A DNA stretch of 45,837 nt from Chamaesiphon sp. 341R_metabat_111 (GTDB lineage: Bacteria > Cyanobacteriota > Cyanobacteriia > Cyanobacteriales > Chamaesiphonaceae), in assembly GCA_025351825.1 (NCBI GenBank), contig JANXVE010000059.1, positions 1 to 45,837 of the forward strand, written 5' to 3'. Below are positions 23,674 through 31,489 of the stretch, one piece after another (within the stretch, counting starts at the first letter, position 1; each line of letters opens with the position of its first letter). Made by a program: the position numbers and the translations under genes. The notes beneath the pieces were generated by a model. That model was not told where the DNA came from. It did not search any database and saw nothing but the letters and a program-made list of their open reading frames with translations.

Positions 23674-24618
23674 ATGGCAAAAAATAACTACGATCCAGTT
23701 GGGACACTCAGTGTTGGTAATGTTGTCACTACTAGCATTACTTTATACAAATCCAATTTCAAGCGTTATTTTCAAGTGTCACTGCGAGCAACTGGTTGGT
23801 TGCTTGCAATCGTGCTGGTCATTCTAGTTGCAGCATCAGCGGGTGGCGTTTTATACGGAATCACTAATTCCTGGCTAGTGACGATTCCAGTTGCGATTGG
23901 ATTGGTAGTTGGCACCTTGTATTGTTCGGCTAAATATGCCACAAATCGAGCGGTAATTTGTCGATTAGCCTATCAAGAACTGATCGATGAACCAGAGACT
24001 GTTGCTGTTGCTACCCAAAAGTTATTACCTCGGACTTGGGGATTTTTGAGACTTGCGTGGCTGATTACCCTGTACATCTGTTTAGTCGCCATTGTTGCTT
24101 GTACTGTCTTGACCATTGTCGTGCTAACTGTGACCGCGATCTTGGTTGATGGACTCAAATTGACAGTTGAAAACCCCATAGCTTTTGTCGGTATTGGTCT
24201 AGCGGGAGTCGGTGCATTTGTGGCACTGATTGCAATCTTAATCCGCTACTATGCCTATTGGTTTGTCGCAGAATTACCCCTAGCAGTCGAACAAACTAAA
24301 TCGGCAAATGCTAGTATTGCGCGAAGTAAGCAGTTGATTTCGGTTGCTGTAGGTAGGGTAATCTTGATTGTGACGATCGCCTTTTTGATGATGATCCCAA
24401 TTAACACACTGGGTAATGCTCCTAGCCTCATCGGTCAAACGATGCTCAGTGCCTCGACAGATGCCGCAACTCAAGCAATCGGCGGTGCCTTAATGCTGGG
24501 TGGGTTCGTACTCAATTTACTCAGCGAATTATTTATCATGCCGTTCTGGCAAATAATTAAATCGATCGTTTATTACGATCTCCGCAATCGACGCGAAGGT
24601 GGCGACTTAACTATTTAG
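23674..24618 (+). CDS. Multi-span membrane protein, function unknown
   Basis: 314 residues with about six hydrophobic segments and a soluble N-terminus (VGTLSVGNVVTTSITLYKSNFKRYFQVSLRAT). This opening resembles the membrane domain found with glycerophosphodiester phosphodiesterases and in many uncharacterised proteins. It lies 5 bases after rseP and 20 before the RDD gene, so it is co-transcribed with both. No catalytic motif seen. Confidence 0.7.
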   Translation: MAKNNYDPVGTLSVGNVVTTSITLYKSNFKRYFQVSLRATGWLLAIVLVILVAASAGGVLYGITNSWLVTIPVAIGLVVGTLYCSAKYATNRAVICRLAYQELIDEPETVAVATQKLLPRTWGFLRLAWLITLYICLVAIVACTVLTIVVLTVTAILVDGLKLTVENPIAFVGIGLAGVGAFVALIAILIRYYAYWFVAELPLAVEQTKSANASIARSKQLISVAVGRVILIVTIAFLMMIPINTLGNAPSLIGQTMLSASTDAATQAIGGALMLGGFVLNLLSELFIMPFWQIIKSIVYYDLRNRREGGDLTI

Positions 24619-24638
24619 CTAGCACCAAAAATTGCTGT

Positions 24639-25409
24639 ATGAAATTCTTAAATCGAGTTAAATCTCGCACACCAGAAAGTGTTGAACTAGAGTTCGTCTT
24701 AGCTGGATTGGGCAACCGTATTTATGCCCTAATTATTGACTATTTAATTTGGAGTTCGATCCTAATAATAATTTTAATATTGTGGGCATTTTTATTTGCT
24801 CAAATAGCTTGGCTCCAATCTGAACCGATTCGGCTTTGGGTAGTTGCAATTCAACTATTGATTCTATTCGGGGTGTATATTGGCTACTTTATTTTTTTTG
24901 AAACCCTGTGGCGCGGTCAAACTCCAGGCAAGAGATATGTTAAAATTAGGGTAATTAGAGAAGATGGTCGGAATGTGGGGATCCAACAATCGATTTTACG
25001 AGCGCTACTGCGTCCGATCGATGATATTCTCTGTTTAGGATTTTTATTTATTCTATTTTCTGCTCAAGAAAAGAGACTGGGTGATTGGGTGGCTGGGACA
25101 ATCTTGATTCAAGAAGGACAAGCTGTTAGCAAACAAAAGATCGAGATTTCCCCAGCAGCTACAGATGTTGCAAATCGGATTGTTGAAACGGGAAAAATTG
25201 CGGCACTTACACCCGAACAATTTGCCACAGTTCGTAAATATCTCTATCGTTATCCTACATTAGCTCCTGGTGCTAGGAGGAGCGTCAGCGATAAGCTAGC
25301 CAATCAATTACTAGAGCGAATCGATCTTGCCGATGCACCACCAACGATCGATTCTCACCTCATAATTGAAGCAATTTATCTCGCTTATCAACAACAGTTT
25401 CGGGAATAG
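24639..25409 (+). CDS. RDD family membrane protein
   Basis: 256 residues. An RDD domain fills the first 165: an R-x3-A-x3-D motif (NRIYALIIDYLIWS) in helix 1, the middle TLWRGQTPGKRYVKIRVIRE loop, and LRALLRPIDDILCLGF. The C-terminal 90 residues are soluble and helical. RDD proteins are poorly known; some act in Na+/H+ exchange. Third gene of the rseP operon. A GGGAATA tandem repeat (25403-25430) follows its stop. Confidence 0.85.
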   Translation: MKFLNRVKSRTPESVELEFVLAGLGNRIYALIIDYLIWSSILIIILILWAFLFAQIAWLQSEPIRLWVVAIQLLILFGVYIGYFIFFETLWRGQTPGKRYVKIRVIREDGRNVGIQQSILRALLRPIDDILCLGFLFILFSAQEKRLGDWVAGTILIQEGQAVSKQKIEISPAATDVANRIVETGKIAALTPEQFATVRKYLYRYPTLAPGARRSVSDKLANQLLERIDLADAPPTIDSHLIIEAIYLAYQQQFRE

Positions 25410-25430
25410 GGAATAGGGAATAGGGAATAG
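25403..25430. repeat. GGGAATA tandem repeat (four units)
   Basis: Near-perfect heptamer array starting at the end of the RDD gene, before the DUF2301 gene. Confidence 0.7.
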
Positions 25431-25445
25431 TAAAGAGATAAATAT

Positions 25446-26099
25446 ATGCAAACGATCGAATCAGAAGTCTATCAAGGACAGTTTGGCACATTTACAGTTA
25501 CCGATCGAGATCGTCAGAGTGTGGTGATTTATCGCAGTGCTTTGATGGTGGCGGCGGTAAGTTTTGGAATCGGGGCAATTGCTGCGTTATCGCAATTTAT
25601 TCAGCCAGATAGTGCGAACCCAAATGTGGTAGATCTAATCACATTTTTATATATTACGTTCTCGATTGGATTGGGAATTGCTCTGGCGACGATTCATATT
25701 TACATGGCAGCTTTACACCGCGCTTTGCAAATATTTTGGGCGATTGGGAGTGTGAGTGCGATCGGTTGTGCGGTATATTATCAGCAGCCAATTGGATCGA
25801 TCGTTTATCAGCATCCAATTACTATTTTAGGTATTGGGTTTACGTTCGCTGCATTGACGGGGATCTTCTTTAAAGAAGCTTTTTGCTTCAACCGATTTGA
25901 AACCAAAATTCTGACATTTCTGGTGCCAGCCTTATTATTAGGACATCTGACTAGCCTACTTCCTCAAGCTGTCGAAGCTAGTTTATTAGCAGTTTGGGCA
26001 GGATTATTTTTAGTATTTGCAATCCGCAAAGCCATTCGATCAATTCCGCCCGATCTCGGTGATAAGTCAGTATTTGAATACTTAAAAAACCAGAAATAA
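25446..26099 (+). CDS. DUF2301 integral membrane protein
   Basis: 217 residues with about six transmembrane helices after a 30-residue polar start (VYQGQFGTFTVTDRDRQSVVIYRSALMVAA). The segment FTFAALTGIFFKEAFCFNRFETK (about 135-157) is the DUF2301 hallmark as I know it. Function unknown. Last gene of the rseP membrane operon, 36 bases after the RDD gene, with an AT-rich start region and no strong ribosome binding site. Confidence 0.7.
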   Translation: MQTIESEVYQGQFGTFTVTDRDRQSVVIYRSALMVAAVSFGIGAIAALSQFIQPDSANPNVVDLITFLYITFSIGLGIALATIHIYMAALHRALQIFWAIGSVSAIGCAVYYQQPIGSIVYQHPITILGIGFTFAALTGIFFKEAFCFNRFETKILTFLVPALLLGHLTSLLPQAVEASLLAVWAGLFLVFAIRKAIRSIPPDLGDKSVFEYLKNQK

Positions 26100-26112
26100 A
26101 TTTAGATTGTCA

Positions 26113-26148
26113 GCGCAGATTATAGCTGGTGGGCAGTGCCCACCCTAC
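26113..26148. repeat. Interspersed hairpin repeat GGTGGGCAGTGCCCACC
   Basis: Perfect stem GGTGGGC AGT GCCCACC preceded by CAGATTATAG. The related decayed copy is at 5188-5220. It may also terminate the rseP operon. Confidence 0.6.
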
Positions 26149-26150
26149 AA

Positions 26151-26192
26151 CTCAATTCTCAATTCTCAATTCTCAATTCTCAATTCTCAATT
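26151..26192. repeat. CAATTCTC tandem repeat before the methyltransferase gene
   Basis: Five near-perfect CAATTCTC units followed by AATTAATTATCC and the ATG at 26201; the counterpart is at 5291-5322. Confidence 0.75.
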
Positions 26193-26200
26193 AATTATCC

Positions 26201-26896
26201 ATGTTCAGTTCCTTACCAACACAAGCTCATGACTGGGCTGATGAGATCGATCGAGTCAAACAGAGATTCGATCGAGAATTTAGACAAGAACCATTCGATT
26301 TGCCCGCAGAAGTAGAGGCGATGCCTATTTTTAGGGAGTGGATTAGTCGTAATCTCAGTGATAAGATTACGTCACCATTTTGGGAATTAGCTGGATTCAA
26401 AAAGAATCATCGCTGCCTCGATATTGGCTGCGGGGTTAGCTTCTTGATTTATAATTGGCGGGAATGGGAGACATATTTTTATGGGCAAGAGATTGGGCTT
26501 ACTGCTCGTAACGCGCTCAATTCGAGGGGATCTCAATTAAATTCTAAGTTATTTAAAGGTGTAAAAGCGGGGGCAGCTCATCAATTGCAATATGAAAATG
26601 ATACATTCGATCGGGCGATCGCAACTGGCTTTAGCTGTTATTACCCGCCCGAATATTGGAAGCTAGTATTGCAAGAAGTCAAACGAGTATTGAAACCAGA
26701 TGGTGTGTTTGTGTTTGATGCGATCGATCCAACTGCCGAACTAGCTGAAAATTGGGCAATTTTGGAGATGTATTTAGGTGCTGAAGTTTTCCTATCGCCA
26801 TTAGAACAATTCACCGAACTAGTCAAAGAAACAGGTGGGAAAGTAACTAAAACTCAATCTGGCGAGCTATTTCAGATGTATCAAGTTAGTTTTTAG
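26201..26896 (+). CDS. SAM-dependent methyltransferase (class I)
   Basis: 231 residues. The SAM-binding motif I is CLDIGCGVSFL (about 73-83); motif II/III regions are QLQYENDTFDRAIATGFSCYY and VKRVLKPDGVFVFDAIDP. The substrate cannot be told from the sequence. The leading 70 residues (LPTQAHDWADEIDRVKQRFDREFR) are helical. No neighbouring biosynthetic genes suggest a pathway. Convergent with the small gene at 26901, stops 4 bases apart. Confidence 0.8.
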   Translation: MFSSLPTQAHDWADEIDRVKQRFDREFRQEPFDLPAEVEAMPIFREWISRNLSDKITSPFWELAGFKKNHRCLDIGCGVSFLIYNWREWETYFYGQEIGLTARNALNSRGSQLNSKLFKGVKAGAAHQLQYENDTFDRAIATGFSCYYPPEYWKLVLQEVKRVLKPDGVFVFDAIDPTAELAENWAILEMYLGAEVFLSPLEQFTELVKETGGKVTKTQSGELFQMYQVSF

Positions 26897-26900
26897 ACGA

Positions 26901-27242
26901 TTAAAATTTTACCTTGCGATACAACCACTGAGCAATTAGCCGTGGGCAATTCTTACAAAACCATCGCCAAGCAAATACCTTGGCAACTGGCTTCGATCTT
27001 TTGGCAATGAATCTCGCCACAGCATTGACTGGTCGAAATCGCACTTTTTTATTAATTAAATTAACCGAACCAATATCATATAAGCAATCGATAATTAATT
27101 TAATTGTCGCTTCCTCCCGCCCGCACAAACTCGTTAGCAAAATTAAGACTTCCTGGATCCGCTCCGCCTCAAGCTGACTTCGAGCTGACTGTGCCGATAA
27201 GTTGACAATTGGTTGACTGGGAACGGAAATAATCTTATTCAT
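26901..27242 (-). CDS. Hypothetical basic protein
   Basis: 113 residues, not recognised. The N-terminal half is helical and acidic to neutral (SARSQLEAERIQEVLILLTSLCGREEATIKLIIDCLYD). The C-terminal half is strongly basic with aromatics (FIAKRSKPVAKVFAWRWFCKNCPRLIAQWLYRKVKF). The pattern and the ATG position suggest a real small cyanobacterial protein, perhaps membrane- or nucleic-acid-associated. Confidence 0.55.
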   Translation of the reverse strand: MNKIISVPSQPIVNLSAQSARSQLEAERIQEVLILLTSLCGREEATIKLIIDCLYDIGSVNLINKKVRFRPVNAVARFIAKRSKPVAKVFAWRWFCKNCPRLIAQWLYRKVKF

Positions 27243-27478
27243 GATGCGCTATCGATTTTCGAGGATCTAGCTAGGCAGACTTGTTTATTTCAAATCTTTG
27301 CAGTCTGCAACATTAGTATTGTATAACCTATAGAGGGTAACTCCTTTTAACTCTCACAGGTCAAAAGCGAAAGAATTCTTGTGTTTTAGCAATACTGAGA
27401 CAGTCAATGGGAACTATAAAGATCGGTCAGAGCTGTACCCAGATCCATCGCTCCGATCGTAACTACCGATAATCGATC

Positions 27479-28147
27479 ATGACAACTAAAAAACGTTCCA
27501 ATAAATCGCTTTATAAACTCAGCTTAGTGGTTAAAGCCGTCGGAGATCGATCGATGGCTGCATTGCTGCTATTGTTGTTTTCTCCGATTTTGGTAGTAGT
27601 GGCGATTCTCGTCCGGCAGCGGATGGGTAGCCCGATTGTCTTTACCCAAGAGCGTCCTGGTGAAAATGGTCGCATCTTCACCGTCTATAAGTTTCGGACA
27701 ATGACTGGGGATTGCGACGCACAAGGCAATTTGCTCTCTGACGAAAAGCGGCTGATTCCCTTGGGACAATTTTTCCGCAAGGCTAGCTTAGATGAGCTAC
27801 CACAACTGGTTAATGTATTGCTGGGGGATATGAGTTTTGTCGGCCCTAGACCACTGCTGGTAAGATATCTGGAGCGGTACAACTCCGAGCAGGCACGTCG
27901 TCATGATGTACTGCCAGGAATTACTGGTTGGGCACAGATAAATGGCCGAAACGCGCTCACCTGGGACGAAAAATTTAGGTTGGATCTCTGGTATGTGGAC
28001 AATTGGAGTTTGTGGTTGGACTTGAAGATTTTGCTGCTGACAGTCAAGAAGGTATTCAAGCGGGAAGGGATCAGTCAGAATGCCAATATCGTGGGGATGG
28101 AGGAGTTTATGGGGAACGATCCTAAACTAGAACAAGAAATTAATTAA
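27479..28147 (+). CDS. Bacterial sugar transferase (monotopic phosphoglycosyl transferase)
   Basis: 222 residues. These enzymes move a phosphosugar onto undecaprenyl phosphate to begin extracellular polysaccharide or glycan synthesis. There is a single hydrophobic re-entrant helix (AALLLLLFSPILVVVAILV, about 29-47), then TQERPGENGRIFTVYKFRTM and SLDELPQLVNVLLGDMSFVGPRPL, the family's catalytic core. It is the short form without the extra N-terminal helices of WbaP. Its stop overlaps the stop of the convergent GH38 gene (28144-28147). Confidence 0.88.
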   Translation: MTTKKRSNKSLYKLSLVVKAVGDRSMAALLLLLFSPILVVVAILVRQRMGSPIVFTQERPGENGRIFTVYKFRTMTGDCDAQGNLLSDEKRLIPLGQFFRKASLDELPQLVNVLLGDMSFVGPRPLLVRYLERYNSEQARRHDVLPGITGWAQINGRNALTWDEKFRLDLWYVDNWSLWLDLKILLLTVKKVFKREGISQNANIVGMEEFMGNDPKLEQEIN

Positions 28148-31100
28148 GTTGCTAATACAAAACTCCGAATTTGCCAGGGTTTAACAATTGGCTCTACATC
28201 CTCTGCCGCTGGTTCTTCGAGTAAATTTACCACTCGATCGATCCTTAAGTTCAGATCTCCCGTTATATCAATTTGTCCTTCAACACCATGACACTCATAA
28301 CACCGCAATATCCAAGACTTATCTGGAGTTTCTGACGGTTTGAATGCCATTAAGACTAGATTATCTGCCTCCAAATCGATGAAACTATTCGTCGATGCTA
28401 AATCTCTGTCTACATCTGTTTTCGCCCGTGAAGCTAATTGCAGTACTTGCAGCGGTGAATTCAACTCCAGTCCCTTTCTCACCGTGTGAGCCGCCTGCCA
28501 ACTGCCACTGTGTGGATAAATTGCGTAGGTGAATTGATGATATCCTCGATCGGCATTCGGATTTGGCCACTTGCTACTGCGAAGTAAAGTCAGTCGCAGG
28601 TAATCTGTCCCAGCATCATAGCCATATTTACAATCATTCAAAATACTTACGCCATACTCACCATTGCGATCCGTGAGATCTGCCCAGCGATGCATGGGCA
28701 ATTCCCATTTAGCTTGCTCGGTAGGTGTTTTGGGGAGAGTTGGACGCTCGATGGCACCGCAGGCAGTTTCAGACGTGGAAATATCCGCAGCCAGGTTCAG
28801 AGGGAAATTAGCTTTGACTAGGATATGTTCGGCTTGCCAATCGACACTGGTTTCGATGCGGACGATCGAGCTGTGAGCATCTAAGATATAGTCTTGAGTA
28901 AAATCACATCCAGCTAATTCCCGCACCACTCGTAAGCGTTGACGAATCACACCGTTTTCGATCCACTCGATCGATCTTAATTCACTTGGTGGCAATGGTT
29001 TCTCTGCATATTTAGGATCGATATTCCACGCACCCCAATATTGTCCGCCGTCTTGGAAAGCTTGGAGTTGATTTGCACCTGTGGACGCGAAGATCTGGCG
29101 ATTGTTGAGGATATCGTAAATGCTGGCAATGTCTCCAGTTTCGGGATTAATTTTTACTTCTACAAATTGGTTTTTAAAAATAAAACCGCTAGAAGCTAGT
29201 ATTTTGGTTGACCCACCCCCCCCTTCTCTTCGAGACGCTCCGCGAACGGGTACCCCTGTCTTGCAAAGGTGCTTCACTTGGGGAAACCCCAAGACCGCAC
29301 TTTTCGCTCCTTGGAGGGGATTTTTCAGTGCTAGCCAAAATAATTGATAGCCGACGCTGGGTAAATTTGCTGCGAGAAATAATATCTGCTGGGCAGATGA
29401 TTGACTCGGGATTAATTTCCCATTTGCATCAAAAACTTGCCACCCAGTCGAAAATCCAACTTCTTCAAAATTTAGAGGGTATTCAATTACTTCGCTACGC
29501 ACCCAGTTCAGCGCATTGAAAACAACGATCGGAATTGCACCCGCTACTGGTGGCGTTGGGATCTTAATTCGATCGCAAATATCACCCAGCGCATCGCTAA
29601 TCATCCCTGTTGTGACTCGTTCGACTTCTGCCCAGCCTTGATTTGCAGTTACATACACAGGTTCGATCGCTGTACCAGGAATGATATCGTGAAACTGATT
29701 GAATAATGTCTGTTTCCAAGCCGCTTCGATCTGCAATTTTAGATTTTCGGGATAAGCTTGTTTAGTAACGATACAGGCTAAAGATGACCAGAGTTCAGCT
29801 TGATATAATAAATCCTCACATTGACGATTCGATCGCTTTTGATCGGCGTGGGTGGTGAAACAACCGCGATGAAATTCTAGATAGAGTTCATCTTTCCAAA
29901 CTGGTAATAAGTGGCTATCGTTTCTACCCGCTAACTTATCCAGATATTTAACAGCCGTCGTAAATTCTAGCTTGGGAAATACATCCGACTGCGACCATCG
30001 ATCGGCAATTTCCAACATATCACGAGTCGGCCCACCACCATGATCGCCCACGCCAAATAGATACAGTGACTCATTTATCCCCGTACTAGCCTGCCACTTA
30101 CACGCATAATCGATCATCTTGAGTGGATCGATCCCTTCACCAATTGGCGACGACATCAGACTCAAAACTTGACTACCATCGGGCGATTCCCACCAGAATA
30201 ATTGATGGGGAAATTGATTGGTATCATTCCACAAAAACTTCTGCGTCACGAAATAATCGATCCCACCCTGCTTGAGCAACTGTGGTAATTGATGACAAAA
30301 TCCAAACGTATCGGGTAGCCATGCAACTTTCGTCACCGCTCCAAATTTTGACAGATTGTATTGCTGTCCATAAATAATCTGCCGCGCGATCGATTCTCCC
30401 GAAATCAAGTTAAGATCTGGCTCGATCCACATCCCGCCCACTATCTCCCATTTACCCGCCTGCACCTGCTGACAAATACCTGCGAATACCTCCGGCTGAT
30501 TGATTTCCATCCACTCATACAACGCAGGCGTAGAATGGCAAAAAGTCAGATCTGAGAATAGCTGCTGGAGCTTCAATGTCGATCGAAATGTCCGTTCCGC
30601 CACCTCCCAAGTCTCCGCCACCTCCCACAGCCACGCCATATCTAGGTGGGCATGTCCGAGGAGTTGGATCGTTGCGGAGTCCTTTACCCCACCCCAGCCC
30701 TCCCCTTTACAAGGGGAGGGAGCAAGAGAAATCCCCTCCCTGGAGGGGTACCCGCAGGGGGGGGTGGGTAGATCGCTACCAAGTACGATCGATTTAACCT
30801 GCTGCTTAACCGCCAACACCGCCTGAATGAACCGTCTACGATCCACCGTCAACAAATCATAATCGATCGAATCGATTACACCCGCCACATCATTCAACAA
30901 CGAAGAATTAAAACTGGCAATCTGCTTCACCATCACCGCCAATTCATCCGCCAACCAACCAGGCTCAGGATCTAGCGGCTCTGAAGACTCATAAACGACC
31001 TGGGAACGCATCAAAGCACCAACATCGTGCCCAGGACTCACCAACCGCAATCGCAGCTCTAAAGACGTTCCAGGCACCGCCGCAGGCATCAACAACACTC

Positions 31101-31458
31101 GCGGACTATGATCGAACAAATCTCCTTCTTGTACCAACACCCCATCGACAAACACCTGCGCCAACTCCGCCCACCAAGTAAATGCCAACCGACAAACTAA
31201 ACCACTGACTGGATAGCCCTGAATCTGAGTAGGAATTACCAATGTTTGAGCCAGCCAAATCTCCTGCTGTCCACGTTCCCAGGCAATTTGCCCCTTTTCA
31301 TTCAAACTTACTCGATCCCATTGACTCAGATCTCTATCTAGAGATCCACACCCCAGCGACATCCGCCAATCAGTTAAGATATCGATCTGACTTAAGCTCC
31401 GCAATCGTTCAATTGCAGCCAGGATCGAAGATACAAAACTTTGTTCGGAATCATTCAT
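28144..31458 (-). CDS. Alpha-mannosidase, glycoside hydrolase family 38
   Basis: 1104 residues. GH38 enzymes are zinc-dependent retaining alpha-mannosidases. The zinc-binding H-x-D pair is in GHAHLDMAWLWE (about 265-275) and the nucleophile aspartate in AWLPDTFGFCHQLP (about 383). The catalytic half is followed by the beta-sandwich half (KINPETGDIASIYD...). Two in-frame stretches are encoded by interspersed repeats: about residues 227-262 (SDLPTPPCGYPSREG..., 30675-30778) and about 711-750 (GFPQVKHLCKTGVPVRGASR, 29211-29326). Both fall outside the active-site motifs. A possible role is turnover of mannose-rich storage or surface glycans. Confidence 0.9.
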   Translation of the reverse strand: MNDSEQSFVSSILAAIERLRSLSQIDILTDWRMSLGCGSLDRDLSQWDRVSLNEKGQIAWERGQQEIWLAQTLVIPTQIQGYPVSGLVCRLAFTWWAELAQVFVDGVLVQEGDLFDHSPRVLLMPAAVPGTSLELRLRLVSPGHDVGALMRSQVVYESSEPLDPEPGWLADELAVMVKQIASFNSSLLNDVAGVIDSIDYDLLTVDRRRFIQAVLAVKQQVKSIVLGSDLPTPPCGYPSREGISLAPSPCKGEGWGGVKDSATIQLLGHAHLDMAWLWEVAETWEVAERTFRSTLKLQQLFSDLTFCHSTPALYEWMEINQPEVFAGICQQVQAGKWEIVGGMWIEPDLNLISGESIARQIIYGQQYNLSKFGAVTKVAWLPDTFGFCHQLPQLLKQGGIDYFVTQKFLWNDTNQFPHQLFWWESPDGSQVLSLMSSPIGEGIDPLKMIDYACKWQASTGINESLYLFGVGDHGGGPTRDMLEIADRWSQSDVFPKLEFTTAVKYLDKLAGRNDSHLLPVWKDELYLEFHRGCFTTHADQKRSNRQCEDLLYQAELWSSLACIVTKQAYPENLKLQIEAAWKQTLFNQFHDIIPGTAIEPVYVTANQGWAEVERVTTGMISDALGDICDRIKIPTPPVAGAIPIVVFNALNWVRSEVIEYPLNFEEVGFSTGWQVFDANGKLIPSQSSAQQILFLAANLPSVGYQLFWLALKNPLQGAKSAVLGFPQVKHLCKTGVPVRGASRREGGGGSTKILASSGFIFKNQFVEVKINPETGDIASIYDILNNRQIFASTGANQLQAFQDGGQYWGAWNIDPKYAEKPLPPSELRSIEWIENGVIRQRLRVVRELAGCDFTQDYILDAHSSIVRIETSVDWQAEHILVKANFPLNLAADISTSETACGAIERPTLPKTPTEQAKWELPMHRWADLTDRNGEYGVSILNDCKYGYDAGTDYLRLTLLRSSKWPNPNADRGYHQFTYAIYPHSGSWQAAHTVRKGLELNSPLQVLQLASRAKTDVDRDLASTNSFIDLEADNLVLMAFKPSETPDKSWILRCYECHGVEGQIDITGDLNLRIDRVVNLLEEPAAEDVEPIVKPWQIRSFVLAT
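29211..29326 (-). repeat. Composite hairpin repeat, copy B, inside the GH38 gene
   Basis: Read on the minus strand: AATCCCCTCCAAGGAGCG, an inner palindrome (CTTGGGGTTTCCCCAAG), AAGACAGGGGTACCCG, a GTTCGCGGAGCGTCTC repeat unit, and GGGGGGTGGGT. Same flanks as copy A (985-1078). It adds about 39 codons without breaking the frame. Confidence 0.75.
30675..30778 (+). repeat. Composite hairpin repeat, copy C with adjoining CCCTCCCC palindrome, inside the GH38 gene
   Basis: Contains CCCTCCCCTTTACAAGGGG (stem CCCCTT/AAGGGG) and GAAATCCCCTCCCTGGAGGGGTACCCGC followed by GGGGGGGGTGGGT, the short form of the family at 985 and 29211. It encodes about 35 extra residues, in frame, shortly before the zinc-binding motif. 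Confidence 0.7.
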
Positions 31459-31489
31459 AAGTTCGCTAGAATCATTAAATTAGTCGATC

